Source: Antedon mediterranea
Taxonomy: Eukaryota; Echinodermata; Crinoidea; Comatulida; Antedonidae
Length of the DNA: 64,000 nucleotides
NCBI RefSeq assembly: GCF_964355755.1
Contig: NC_092678.1
Span: forward strand, 25,400,365 to 25,464,364
Direction: 5' to 3'
Part shown: positions 34,001-44,148 of the stretch, piece by piece
Position numbering within the stretch: the stretch's first letter is position 1
Layout: every line of letters begins with the position of its first letter
Position numbers and translations under genes: made by a program
Notes under the pieces: model-generated
Database searches by the model: none
Told to the model about the DNA's origin: nothing
What the model saw: only the letters and a program-made list of their open reading frames with translations

Positions 34001-35849
34001 TCATCTATATCAACTCTATACAGTATAAAGTGTATATCTAACTGTTAATAGCCCAGAGCCTAGAGTCCATTTTCTGGAGTGTAAAAACATTGCATTATAT
34101 GTTAACAGGTAGAAATGTTGGTTCTAAGAGAGGCCTGACGGCTAAGATTGAGACCCCAGCCGCCATGAATCACCTGTTTGTTGATAACCAAGGTAAGAAA
34201 TCTTCTCGGATAAGAACTTAAAACTGGAGGTCCAGTGTGCACATCTGGCTCGTGTGCACTTTAAAGAACCCAGTACATCTTTTGGAAGAGTAGGGTTACC
34301 CCTGTGTACTGGTCCATTCAACCCCTTGGTCAGCCATTTAGTGACAGCACTGGACACAAAGAGACCCTTATGGGAGTAGAAGTTGTGGTATGTGTCGTCC
34401 ACACCTGTGCGCAATTCAGCCCAGTAGGCTGCAAGTCACAGATTATTCCCATTTACATTTATTTTTAAATGAACGTTCATTTAATAATTATTATATAACA
34501 CGAACAAATTTACTTTTGCATATCCTTTTACACTTTTATTTTCTATAGGTCTGGGAGCTAAAAACATCAAAGTTACAGTTGGACCACATATATCTCCTGT
34601 TGTTGATATAGATGAAGTAATGAGTAGTCTCCATCATCCAGCAAGAAAGGTAAAAACATTCAAGGGTCTGGATAGAAGACTAGGCAGAGGCAGAAGTACT
34701 GGCAGTCTTTCACAGCAGTCCTCGGGTCAAGATTTCGGTAGCGGCAGTACACTGACCTCTTTGAATGATGACGATAGGTTGTCAATCACCACGTCAGGAT
34801 CGTCCTTAGATTGTAACACGTCCATGAACTCTGACCTGAGCACGGAGACGATGATGGCAGAAGCGGAGGAGATTATTGGAGAGGTTCTGAGGAGCAGCAC
34901 AGAAGAGGAGTCTGTTTGTGACCAGGTCACAGAGTGGTTGATTGATTTTGGGTTTGAAAGTGGTGAGAAAAATGAAGATGAAAACAGTGCTGATGGTGTA
35001 TCCGTGTCTGAAAAAACATCTAAAGAAAATGGAGATGAAAACGAAGAGATGAAAGAAAAGTATAAAAACAAGGAAGAAGAGAAAGTGAATGATAAAGAAA
35101 CAGAAAATAATTCCGTAAAAGATTCCAAGAAAATAGATAGTGGGAATAAATGTGAAGAAACAAATTCTAAACAGCAAAATACGATGTCTGCTATTGAGAA
35201 AGACACTTGCACTAGAAACCAGTTGGGTAATAGTTTGAATAATTGTAATGAGAAAACTAAGTTAGATACAAATCACAATATGAACAACTGTAACATAGGA
35301 TCAAAACATCGTAATCTGGAAACTGCCGGTAACCAGACAACTCCCAGTAACCAGACAACTCCCAGTAACCAGACAACTCACTGTAACCTGGCAACTGCTG
35401 GTAACCTGGCAACTGCCAGTAGTTTGTATGAAGCAAAAGTGACAAGTAAACCACCATTATCACGGACAAGTAGTCTTGATCGTCCTACTACACCTGTAAC
35501 GCCAGATGCGAGTACTTTTAATGTTTCTACAATGGGTTTCCAGCCTCAACTTGTTGACACACCTCAGGCGCATAAGTCGCATCGTATGCGTCCAAGATCC
35601 TCGTCAAACTGTAGCAGTCATAGTGGTGATAGTTTAGACGGCGATCCTTTTGTCCAAAAGTCTCCAGAATTTTATCCGTTTCCAACCAGAAAAACTAAAC
35701 ATGATGTCCAAAGGACTAAAAATGGCTTAAAAGTTGGGTTGTACCCTCCTGTTCACGACAAAAATGCACCAAAAAAATCTCAAGTAAATAAGTGTTTATC
35801 GCGAGAGTTGAATGCGCACTTGAGACACATTGTAGGATCAAAAAGTTAA
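22070..35849 (+). CDS. TBC1D30: TBC1D30-type Rab GTPase-activating protein (13 exons)
   Basis: TBC proteins stimulate GTP hydrolysis by Rab GTPases; vertebrate TBC1D30 is reported to act on Rab8 and primary cilia. Exons: 22070-22643, 22892-23056, 23190-23251, 25387-25578, 28600-28785, 28940-29108, 29881-30049, 30367-30472, 30699-30948, 31217-31444, 32366-32413, 34109-34192, 34549-35849. The sum is in frame, 1177 aa. Residues 1-190 are acidic and low complexity. A coiled region (exon 2) ends QAVSQKRRVDT, as in vertebrate TBC1D30. The TBC domain spans exons 4-8. Both catalytic fingers are present: Arg about 335 in KDLHRTG and Gln about 371 in GYCQGFN. MLERMTVDIQALKRQY follows. Exon 13 is Ser/Asn/Glu-rich with NQTTPS repeats. 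The ATG at 22070 has a good context; in-frame ATG 21965 would add 35 aa. Exon 11 (48 bp) may be optional. Confidence 0.93.
23299..23415 (+). mobile_element. MITE family A, shortened
   Basis: Begins TTAAAGCTCTATCTACACTA, contains CCCAAATATGG, ends AAGTTTGATAGTGTAGACAG. TBC1D30 intron 3. Confidence 0.82.
25619..25679 (-). mobile_element. MITE family A, first part, interrupted by a retrotransposon
   Basis: AAGATCTATCTACACTATCA through CCCCATATAT. The remainder of the same element resumes at 26413. TBC1D30 intron 4. Confidence 0.75.
25680..26412 (+). mobile_element. 5'-truncated CR1/jockey-type non-LTR retrotransposon 3' end
   Basis: An open frame from about 25683 to the stop at 26118-26120 encodes the C-terminal end of a reverse-transcriptase polyprotein. 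Motifs seen: IVWANNY, ILQKKAIRLISGA, GTKLFNDLPDEIKLA. A 3' UTR and a short GAAT tandem tail (26388-26412) follow. The 5' part is absent. It is inserted inside a family-A MITE. The clade is inferred from motif style. Confidence 0.8.
26413..26490 (-). mobile_element. MITE family A, second part
   Basis: Resumes with ATGGACATGATGATGTCGAA and ends AGTTTGATAGTGTAGACAAA. Together with 25619-25679 it makes one element split by the retrotransposon. Confidence 0.75.
26491..26622 (-). mobile_element. MITE family A, adjacent copy
   Basis: AAAGCTCTATCTACACTATC to GTTTGATAGTGTAGACAAAG. It abuts the interrupted copy without spacer and shares its TATTATTACACTTGTTTTGT variant, suggesting a local tandem duplication. 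Confidence 0.8.
26755..26940 (+). mobile_element. MITE family A, left member of the inverted pair
   Basis: Complete left end, CCCAAATATGG and CCATATATGG cores. The right end is rearranged (GCAGACAGAGACTGAGCTTT). Confidence 0.8.
26941..27076 (-). mobile_element. MITE family A, right member of the inverted pair
   Basis: AAGATCTGTCTACGCTATCA through CCATATTTGGGCACATCACA to GTGTAGACAGAGCTTTA. Confidence 0.8.
28155..28460. mobile_element. Palindromic TIR element (family C)
   Basis: Left end TACCGTATATCCTCTGGTAT and right end ATACCAGATGATATACAGTA are inverted partners, with TCTGGTATAATC/GATTATACCAGA cores. About 300 bp, in TBC1D30 intron 4. The TA at the outer ends would fit a Tc1/mariner-like target site. 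Confidence 0.55.
28526..28590 (+). repeat. Retroposon 3' tail shared with 63570-63660
   Basis: GAGGGCCTCTTCAAGTCAGC, GTTAGAGCTACCC and AAATAAATAAATG match 63570-63660. This is typical of the end of a decayed non-LTR element. Confidence 0.55.
30240..30310 (+). mobile_element. MITE family A fragment
   Basis: Two CCATATATGG cores and GGGCACATCACATTTTTTTG, then a short ATCATA microsatellite. No terminal repeats. TBC1D30 intron 7. Confidence 0.7.
31526..31666 (+). mobile_element. MITE family A
   Basis: Complete ends (TTAAAGCTCTGTCTACACTA and GTGTAGACAGAGCTTAA), CCCAAATATGG and CCATATATGG. TBC1D30 intron 10. Confidence 0.88.
32909..33018. repeat. 19-bp minisatellite, about six copies
   Basis: GTCTCGTACTTAATGTCGA repeated with a few changes. 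TBC1D30 intron 11. Confidence 0.85.
34195..34445 (+). mobile_element. SINE-like element, core shared with 47395-47560
   Basis: TCTTCTCGGATAAGAACTTA and TCCAGTGTGCACATC resemble TCTTCTCAGATATAAGAACT and TCCAGTGTACACACA in the elements at 47395 and 50057. The tRNA-like head is missing here. TBC1D30 intron 12. Confidence 0.5.
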
Positions 35850-35861
35850 GTGTTGGCAATA

Positions 35862-36020
35862 AAACGTGAGGAGGCCTCAAACTGAGACGCATTCCAAACC
35901 TGAAACGTGAGGAGGCCTCAACTGAGACGTATTCCAAACTTAAAACGTGAGGAGGCCTTAAACTGAGACACATTTCAAACTTAAAACGTGAGGAGGCCTC
36001 AAACTGAGACACATTCCAAG
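35862..36020 (+). repeat. 41-bp repeat in the TBC1D30 3' UTR
   Basis: Four units of AAACGTGAGGAGGCCTCAAA plus CTGAGACGCATTCCAAAC, starting 13 bp after the stop codon. Each unit contains the palindrome GAGGCCTC. Confidence 0.85.
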
Positions 36021-36555
36021 TCCGATCATAAAACCTTCTTGTAAAATATCAGAAAAATATATAATTTTTATCTGCATTCGAAAGTTAATTATATTTGAAT
36101 AGATTTAGATTATAAAAGCAATTACTGTATTTATTTTATGTGGGATAATATAAATTGTTAGTTGTTGGTCTTCTAATACATTACATACATAGGGATTATT
36201 AAGATAAATATTTATTTATGAAAGACTTTTAAACAAAAACTAATTACACTAATTAAATCATTTTAGATGTGTATGAATTTTTATTTTTTTTCATTTTTAT
36301 TACGTTTTATTCAAAAGCAATTTAAATTATTGAATTTATATTTTAATCTATTTAAGGTGTTAATTATGTGACTATTCCATAATCATTCCATTTTTGTGCA
36401 ATGAATTGAATGCTTGTTCCCTGGTAGTCCCAGATATTACCTCCAAGAAATATGGAATTATAGTCAAACCCCTCCTTTGGGACACGCCTATTAAAGGGAT
36501 ACTTTCTACGGGGCAATATATAAGATGTATAGTAAATCAGATCCACTGAATGATA

Positions 36556-36690
36556 TTCACTGTAATACTTGGTTTCCACTAGAGATGCAAGAGAGTTGAC
36601 AAATCACAAGCGATGAATTATTCGAACTGTCGCTTGTGATTGGTCAACACACTTACATTGCGTCTCTATGTTGGAACCAAGCTTAAGGTA
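36556..36690. mobile_element. MITE family B
   Basis: Ends CTTGGTTTCCACTAGAGATG and GCGTCTCTATGTTGGAACCA are inverted partners. The inner arms TTGACAAATCACAAGCGA and CGCTTGTGATTGGTCAAC also pair, so the whole element can fold into a hairpin. Confidence 0.75.
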
Positions 36691-37444
36691 ATATATTTTA
36701 TCCTAATTTAATGGTGACACTTAAAATAGAATTTGTGAACGCTTTTACTGAATCTAAATTAGTTTAGCAAGCAACATGCAGATATTTGATTGGATAACGC
36801 TTCATCTGGCCCTTTTTGGACCTCCATCATCACCTCATCATCTTGAATTATGTGTGCAAATAAGCGGGATAAAAAAAAAATTAAAATTGCATTGGTTGGT
36901 AATTTGTAACTGGTGGCTCATTTGCAACCCACTCCATTTGGTTGCATCCCTATCTAGGTCGCCTACATCTGGTTGCGGCTCCATCCAGGTCAGCTACATT
37001 ATCTACAACCAAAGGATCTGCTTTTCTCCAAATCACTTGACACAGGATCATCTGATTTGGATTTTGAAATTTATGACACGAACAAAGGAAGAAATCAGGA
37101 TTTTGTAGATTTAGATGAATTTGAATTTATTGGTATTAGGGATTAGTTAGATATCATACTGTGTGTCTGTGTAAGCCCACCCGGGGCTTATAACTGGGTC
37201 ATTAAGTAAATAACATAATAATACTGTAAATACAACAATATTATTTACTACTTGCACACTTAACCCACCTTCTTGGTTGTCCAATTTTGCTTGCTTTTCT
37301 TTTTTTTTTTTTTTTAAATTGATTTTATAATGAAAACATTTTAATTCAAGGTTAATTCAATTTGTAAAGTTTTTAATTTTTTATATAATTATTTTGAATT
37401 GGCAGTAAATTTGGGGGTATTTACAATTTTGCGTTTTTTTACAA

Positions 37445-37535
37445 ACCAGTGGCCTGCTCTCTTATCTTCAGATAACCAGTGCCCTACTCTCTTATCTTCA
37501 GATAACCAGTACCCTACTCTCTTATCTTCAGATAC
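37445..37535. repeat. 30-bp minisatellite, three copies
   Basis: ACCAGTGCCCTACTCTCTTA plus TCTTCAGATA, three near-identical copies. Confidence 0.85.
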
Positions 37536-37878
37536 TAATTTACATGTGTAAAGTATAAATGTGAAATATTAAATTATAAATATTAATTTATGAAAATTAG
37601 AAGAAGTAAAAATTGGTTTCATAATGAGAATCAATATTCATATGAATTCACTCTTTAAAACTAAATAATTGTTCTTTAGTGTGTGACAATATATTACTGT
37701 TTTGGTTCTTGTATGTTTTAATTGTAGAAGCTCTTTCTTTGAAAAATATGTAAACTGTAAGTTATTCATGAACAGTTTAGTTTATAGTTGTATGTCAGAT
37801 CCAGCAGTGGCACACTCTTGAGTGTGTAGTACTTAAGATTCATGTATACTTATTTTGTATTTACATTTAGATGCTATT

Positions 37879-38053
37879 AAGCGCTATCTACACTATCAAA
37901 CTAGTTTGACAAAAAAAGTTTGATGTGCCCAAATATGGTAGTGATATCATTATTATGCCCAAATATAGTAGTGATATGACATTATCATGTCCATATAATT
38001 ATGAGCACATCACATTTTTTTGTCACATCAAGTTTGATAGTGTAGACAAGGCC
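37879..38053 (+). mobile_element. MITE family A
   Basis: Left end GCGCTATCTACACTATCAAA, core CCCAAATATGG, right end AAGTTTGATAGTGTAGACAA. Confidence 0.82.
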
Positions 38054-38818
38054 TTGATTTCCGACGACTTAACTACGTCATATTAATTTATTTTGCGCAT
38101 GTGCAAAAGTTATGACATGATTTCTTGCTTCCCACCTCAAAATAGTTTTGTAATTTCTAGGTCCAGGAGGACCTGATCTAACTCAGTCCTAGCAAATCTT
38201 AAGCTCTCCAGACAGATGGTATTATTCTCATAAGTCAAAGTCTTGTAGCCTTAAAGTACACATATTTAATGCAAGCCCTTGTCATTGAGTACTAACTTAA
38301 TGTTGGGGTATGCCACTGATGAGATCAGGGATGGTCACTATGAGGGCGCAGTAACATGTAGAATACACCCTAACACTTAAAATACTCTACTTAATACTCA
38401 CAAACAATTTTCACTAATCCCAATGCATGTTGCCAATTTTTTTTGTAACTATATTATCACTTAAAAGTGTTTATTAATTTAATAATACAGTAGTCATATA
38501 TACATGTATAAACCACTGGATTGCATACATGATGGGATTTTGATTTAACCTCCCCTCCCAACCCATGGTGCTACAGAATTAATTGTACACTCTTTTGTCA
38601 AGTTTCTTTTAATTTTTTTGGCTTTGTTTCAAAGCCGTTTCATGTGATATTAATAATTATTTGTACTTTTGTCTTTATTGTTTGTGCAATAGCATTTATT
38701 GAAGAAGACAAAGATTAAACCACAATATATAATTTAGTTATTTGTCATACTTTTTTAATAGGTGTCATTATTTTTATAAACATATATTCTAGTCAATAGC
38801 ATACTTATACAACTTGTT

Positions 38819-38933
38819 TAAAGCTCTGTCTACACTATCAAACAAATATGATGTGCCCATAAATGGACATGATAATGTCCATTTGGCAACATCACACTTT
38901 TTTGTCTAACTTTGATAGTGTAGACAGAGCTTT
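38819..38933 (-). mobile_element. MITE family A, shortened
   Basis: AAAGCTCTGTCTACACTATC and TTTGATAGTGTAGACAGAGC ends. The internal CArG cores are degraded (CCATAAATGG is still a match). Confidence 0.82.
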
Positions 38934-39359
38934 CCATTCCGGAATTATTTTGGATAACGTTTCCAATGTAATGGATGACAACAAACACTAATAATTTGCA
39001 ATTCTTTATTTGTATGTATATTTAACTCCACTATTACAGAACATTCCTTGGCCATTTTTGATCGCCTATTCAGATTTTGGAGAATACTGTTGGTGTCGCT
39101 ACTTGATGTTCTTTCAGAACTTAAAAGTGGCGTCTCTTTACTTGGTATCCTTTCACATATTATTGTTCAAACTTTTAGAATATTGTGGTTAACTTGAAAG
39201 TGGCATCCCTTTTCCTGTCAAAATACTCTGAAATAAATATAGCTTAATACATTAATATCCCTGTTTAGAAGTAAAGGGCAACTTGAGCAGAGGGAGTAAC
39301 GAAATCTGTGACTGCTGAAATTCACTAAGCACTTGCTTAAACTTAAAAGATACGCTAAA

Positions 39360-41082
39360 TCAAGTACGTACATTTTGTGTTTGTTGAACACATGCATTAA
39401 ATGCTTTCACTTCATCTGAACATTTGAGTACTTGCTTAGGGTTGGCTTGGTAACAGTCTAACACGGCTTGCTGTAGGTTCTCACATATGCAAACATACTT
39501 ATCTTTCCTGTCATTCACAAAAACATTATATTTACTAAACACTGGCTTTACTTTGTTACAAGAATATGTTTTGTACATTTCAATCATTGTAAAAAAAACT
39601 ATTTTGTTTCTTGTTTAAACTTACATAAATTTTGCTTCTACTTTGTCTGCTGCCTGATTAAACTGTTCAGATGTTATTTGTGCTAGGTTGGCATTCTAAG
39701 AAAAAAATTATGCTGATTTAAAATCTGGTTTTCACAAAAGAAGGGTGTATAAAGACTGTTCTTAGGGAACAAACCAACATTTGTGGACGCCTGTGCTTTC
39801 TGAGGTTGGTTGCATTATTATTACTTGTAGGATGACAATTGACCCTCACCTTTTCCTCAGCCTTTCTTAGCCTCTCACTCCAGTGATCCTCAATTTGACG
39901 TAATCTTTCCTGCCACACCCTATCACTGTGGGTGTGTTGCTCATCCTGTTAATAAAAGTGTGTCCAAATATGGTAGTGGTATGCCCAAACACATCACATT
40001 TTTTTTTTCTTTAGAATCCTCTGCAGTATTATGAAATGTTTTATTTTTTTGGTACAATAGAATAATATAAATATTTATTTAAGGAGAGAAAAATGTTTAT
40101 ATTGTTTATGAACTTTTTATTCTTATTCTCCATAATTGCAATCTGGTTAATTTGCGGTTTCAGGTCTCTAAACTCTAAAATATTTTGAATTTGGCTTTTA
40201 ACTTTAAATTTTCACAAAAATACCTGTTGACTAAAGTCTGTCATGTTACCATGTTCATCTGTGAAAGAGAACACAATTTAATTTTATGCAAAAAAATAAA
40301 ATTATATTTCAAATAAATATGTAAATTACAATCAAACATCTCTTGAACACAATCATTATTTATAAATAATTACCCCTTCCCCCACATGGTATAAAATTGT
40401 CTATTACTTAGAAATAAGATAAATTTAAGTTTTATCTTCAAATAAATGTTTAAGTTTTACCTTGTACTTGAGAAGACTGTATCATTAATTTCAGAACATT
40501 TTCTGATATCTTAAATAAATAAAATAATAATTATTTTAAATTTATTATTAAATAGGCTATACTATGAATATGATGTTTTGTAGGCTACTTTGTTGTTGTA
40601 GGCCTAACCAAAATCTTTACCGGTATTTATTATACCTTACTAAAGGTAAGAATAGGCCTACTATCTAGTACTTTAGTAGGCCAAGCTAGTTAGTAGTAGT
40701 ACTGTAATTAGGGCCTAATTTAAATTATATGTAGCCTAAACCTAGTTTGCATTGCAAAGCGTACAATAAAAGAATAAGAAAAGGGTAAATTCCGATTTTT
40801 AGTGTTCTTGCAGGCCTATTAATGGCAGATTCTGACACCTACTACCTAGGCCTGCTGAACCAGGCCTACGTACGTATTATGCTGCTCGGGAGAACAGCAG
40901 AGAGCTTAGGCTAGTGAGTGTCCTTGCAGGTTTTAGATTGTGTGTGGCCTTAATAGCTAGGGCCTAGCTTAGAATATTAATTTCGCTAAGATCCTGTTAA
41001 TCATTTCTAACATTAATATTACCGTTATTGCACCGTCTCTTTCTTCTTCCAAAGTAATTGTTCTACTGCTACCGCCACCCAT
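39360..41082 (-). CDS. CHCHD3: MICOS subunit MIC19/MIC25-like CHCH protein (6 exons)
   Basis: MIC19/MIC25 sit on the mitochondrial inner membrane (intermembrane side) and hold MICOS, hence cristae junctions, together. Exons, 5' to 3': 41082-41023, 40509-40461, 40258-40224, 39945-39850, 39695-39625, 39507-39360. They join in frame to 152 aa, shorter than vertebrate MIC19 (227 aa), so an internal exon may be missed. The N terminus MGGGSSRTITLEEE has Gly at position 2, as in myristoylated MIC19. ISENVLKLM matches the family's LSENV motif. Exons 3-5 are charged and probably coiled coil (WQERLRQIEDHWSERLRKA), followed by TSEQFNQAADKVEAKF. The CHCH domain has two CX9C pairs (CENLQQAVLDC and CSDEVKAFNAC). 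The donor after exon 1 (GTAATA) is weak. It cannot be assigned to MIC19 versus MIC25. Confidence 0.83.
39950..40012 (+). mobile_element. MITE family A fragment
   Basis: TCCAAATATGGTAGTGGTAT and CACATCACATTTTT only, no ends. In a MIC19-like intron. Confidence 0.6.
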
Positions 41083-42020
41083 TTTCACCACTTTTCTGCT
41101 TTTGTGTTTTGTTTTTATTTCGCTTTTCAACTTTCGACAGGATTTATTTTTGAGAGTAGAGAAAAGAGTACTGCGCTGCTTGACCAAAACGCGTTTATTA
41201 CGCGTCAGCAAATAGGCTAGGTACTTAAACGCAAAAATAGGCCTACCGTTACCAGCCCTTTAAAAAACCATGAACATCGGGCGTATAGTATTAGAATACT
41301 ATAAGCCCATAAGAACTTACGATATTGGTTTGTTTCCTAATGATGTTACGACATGATTTGTTGAAATATGAAACAAAATATATAAGACTCATTAGGACCT
41401 CAGCTCCACCATGGTTGGGCTGAGATGAGAAGTTGAAAAATAGAGCTGCCAGGTCCCCGGAAACTATACTTTAATTACTTTATTGTCAACAAAAAAAGGC
41501 ATAAACATAAACAATCATCATTGACAAAAGTTGATAAGATTTAGTTGGAAACTAATTGCACGTATATACATTGATATATGAAACGAAATTATAATTCTAC
41601 AGTAATTGGGTGGAGCAAATAATTTGGAAAAATAGAGTTGCTAGGTGCGTGCCTGGAAATTGGACTTTGAAATATGGAAAGCATACAAGGCTACATGACC
41701 AGTCCCATGCCTATCCTAAATTAACTTAAAGTATCTCTCTTTCGAAATAAAAAAGAAAAACATTTTATATATATTATTTATAAAAAAAAAAAAAATCCGT
41801 AGAGATTCGAACCCCAGCTAGTAAACCTAAGAGAATTCAAACGATAGGTACTAGAGCACTACATGTTATGCCACAATGTACACGAGTAATGAAAGGTGTC
41901 AATAGTATATTCTTATACGCCTTTCATATTACGTCATTCTAATCGTTACGTCCTAAATATGCATATTCATGAGTGTTATTTTGAGGGAACGAAACTCGTA
42001 TTAACATTTCTATAAACCAG
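41083..42020. other. Intergenic region with a tRNA-B-box-like relic
   Basis: No gene recognised. 41795-41870 carries GATTCGAACCCCAGCTAG, an antisense B-box-like string next to an A-rich run, likely a decayed tRNA-derived element. Confidence 0.4.
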
Positions 42021-42021
42021 A

Positions 42022-42272
42022 GGGCCGGATAGCTCAGTTGGTAGAGCGTCGTGGAACACGATTATCATGGGTTCAAACCCCATGCCGGTCTCGGTGGAAA
42101 AGAGTTAAAGCTATGCGAGCTTCTGTGTTTGGGGTTCACAGATTTAAACGTCCCCCATTCCACCACGGCATTATGAAGCGATAACATCAAAGCATCTGAT
42201 GTCGTTACCCAAGGCTGTGAGAGGGCCTTACCGTGCTAGAGGCAAGGGAGCACACCAAATTTTTTTTTTGGC
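42022..42272 (+). mobile_element. tRNA-derived SINE
   Basis: The head reads like a tRNA: A box TAGCTCAGTTGGTAGAGC, B box GGGTTCAAACCCCATG with a foldable T arm, and acceptor-like GCCGG/CCGGT ends. The anticodon arm cannot form a normal 7-base loop (about TCGTG-GAA-CACGA), so it is not a functional tRNA. An unrelated body of about 180 bp follows, ending in a T run. Confidence 0.65.
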
Positions 42273-42665
42273 TTATTGCCTCTTTTCGATCTCATAAATT
42301 ATATGTTTGGCGCCCTCAATTTTAATAACATCTGCGTTGTCATGTGGTGTTGTGTAAAAAAAAATAATTGTTTTGACAGTTGACACGCACATGTTGACCA
42401 CCGCTTGGCGAATGCACGAAATAAAAACATTTTCGACGTAATAAATAAATTGAATTTAAATTACGTCATATCAACATTGTCAATATCAATGAAATACGGA
42501 TAGTTAAACACCTTTAAAAACTTGATAAATAAATACCACAACAAGTGTATAAATTTGGTCTGAAGTGAGACGTTTCGGTCAAAAAGTGGGCCGAATCGTC
42601 CTACCAAAAGGGAGGGGGGGGGAGGGGGCAGAATCGTCCCGGAATAACCGTAGAGCTCTCTAAAC

Positions 42666-42860
42666 CATGGAACTGTCTAAACTATCAAACTGTGTGACAA
42701 AAAAGTGTGATGTGCCCATGGTAGTGATGCCCAAATATGGTAGTGATATACCCAAATATGGTAGTGATATACCCAAATATGGTAGTGATATGATATAATC
42801 ATGACTGTGATCCATAATATTATTATATCAGACATTTTTTTGTCAGTATAGTCAATAAAA
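42666..42860 (+). mobile_element. MITE family A, right end decayed
   Basis: GAACTGTCTAAACTATCAAA, then three CCAAATATGG CArG cores in tandem 20-bp units, fading into AT-rich sequence. Inserted in the relic. Confidence 0.75.
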
Positions 42861-43145
42861 TTGATAATAAATAAATATTTCTAAATATTAATTAGAAAAA
42901 AACAATAATTCAAATTGTTACGTCAAAAAGTCGTGGCTTTTTTTGTAAAAAATCAAATATTCTTGTTTATCATCTATTCATGGTGTTTGCAAAGAATATT
43001 TTTGACAAAATACTGAGATTGTTTAGTTTTAATTCATGTAATTTTACTTTCTATCGGACCGTAAATTCCGAAATAAAAGATTGAATTGAATAATTGCAAT
43101 TGAACAAAACTATCTATTTCATTGTTTCAGAAATATAATCCATAT

Positions 43146-43215
43146 ACCGGTACCTTAAAACATAGAGATATTATAGTGTTCTTTTATAATATCTCTATGC
43201 TTAAAAATACCATGA
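43146..43215. repeat. Inverted repeat (hairpin)
   Basis: CATAGAGATATTATA and TATAATATCTCTATG, 15-bp arms with a loop of under 10 bp. Absent from the corresponding flank of the B-D copies, so it is a later insertion. Confidence 0.6.
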
Positions 43216-43404
43216 ACACTGGCGTCTAGACTCGTGAGTAGCACAGAAGACATAATTACAATAGGACAATTATAAATTGAATTCATCACAAACAAAAGGT
43301 AAGTTTTTTTATATACCCGTATTCAACATAATATTAAATGCCAGGCAAAAGGTTCAGCCTCTGGTTTGACTATATTACAGTATATATATATTTATTATAA
43401 ATCC

Positions 43405-43610
43405 AAAGGCAATATACTGAAAAAATGACAATGCTGTGGGAATCAGTGGCTGGATCTCAATGGAGATACAAAATAATAACTGAAGCAAAAAGCTAAATCA
43501 AAATTCAAAACAATAAAGTAAAATAGCCAGAAACATTATCAGAGCTCTCAGGCAACACTAACCCTTTATAAGTGCAAGTGTAAAATAACTATAATACAGT
43601 ATATATATAC
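43405..43610 (+). repeat. Interspersed repeat shared with 4335-4500
   Basis: AAAAAGCTAAATCAAAAT, AATAGCCAGAAA and GGCAACACTAACC correspond to the copy in the ACOX intron. Confidence 0.55.
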
Positions 43611-44148
43611 TTAAACATGGACTGGAAAACATGACGTTGTTGTCTAGGTGTAAACAAAAATCATACAAAATAGATTAGAAAAAAGAATCGTTTAGTTTGT
43701 TTTCAAGGATTTTTTTCACACAAAGAATTCCAAAAGAAGACGGAGGTCCAAAAAAAAGATTTTTTTGCTGATGGATAGTTGGAAATTTATTTAATCAGTT
43801 GATTGCTACACTCCAAGTGTACATGAATTTAAAAACAAATCATTATTAATTTAAGTTTTGTTTGTTATGGTTTTAATTTGTAAACACCTTTCAACTTTTG
43901 TATTGTTTTAGTTACATTCTACTTCTTTTATTTCTTTAATTGTTTGTTGTTTTTTGTAAATAGTTTTATATACTGAAACGGCCTTGTTAAAAACACTATA
44001 TTAAGCGGATCAAGTTTTCCGTTTTCAAATAAAGTTATTAATATTATTATTACTACTAGGCTATGTGCATATATTTCAAAAGCAATTTATGTTTCCTTCT
44101 ACATATCTTTTAAAGAAAGTTAATATTGGCTTCGGAGTGGTCTTGAGT

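Larger units (their letters stand above)
36021..39359. other. TBC1D30 3' UTR and intergenic region
   Basis: No gene recognised. It contains a family-B element (36556), a 30-bp repeat (37445-37535) and two family-A elements (37879, 38819). ORFs of 60-110 codons here have no domain or conserved pattern that I can see. Confidence 0.5.
42499..43385 (+). pseudogene. Relic of a C4-collagen-like family member (5' flank and exon 2 edge)
   Basis: Segments match the flanks of paralogues B-D in order: TAGTTAAACACCTTTAAAAA; ATTCCGAAATAAA; CATATACCGGTACC; AACACTGGCGTCT; then ACAAACAAAAGGTAAG with downstream intron text, corresponding to the end of exon 2 and the start of its intron. No exon-1 coding sequence remains. 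A family-A MITE and other sequence interrupt it. Confidence 0.55.

Noticed and set aside
34727-35212. 161-codon minus-strand ORF opposite TBC1D30 exon 13
   Set aside because: Antisense shadow of a Ser/Glu/Lys-rich coding exon whose plus-strand frame joins the TBC1D30 exons exactly.
36776-37108. 110-codon ORF downstream of TBC1D30
   Set aside because: No domain, low-complexity lysine run, no splice context; probably 3' flank.
42022-42095. Functional tRNA gene
   Set aside because: The anticodon arm cannot form a 7-base loop; better explained as a SINE head.
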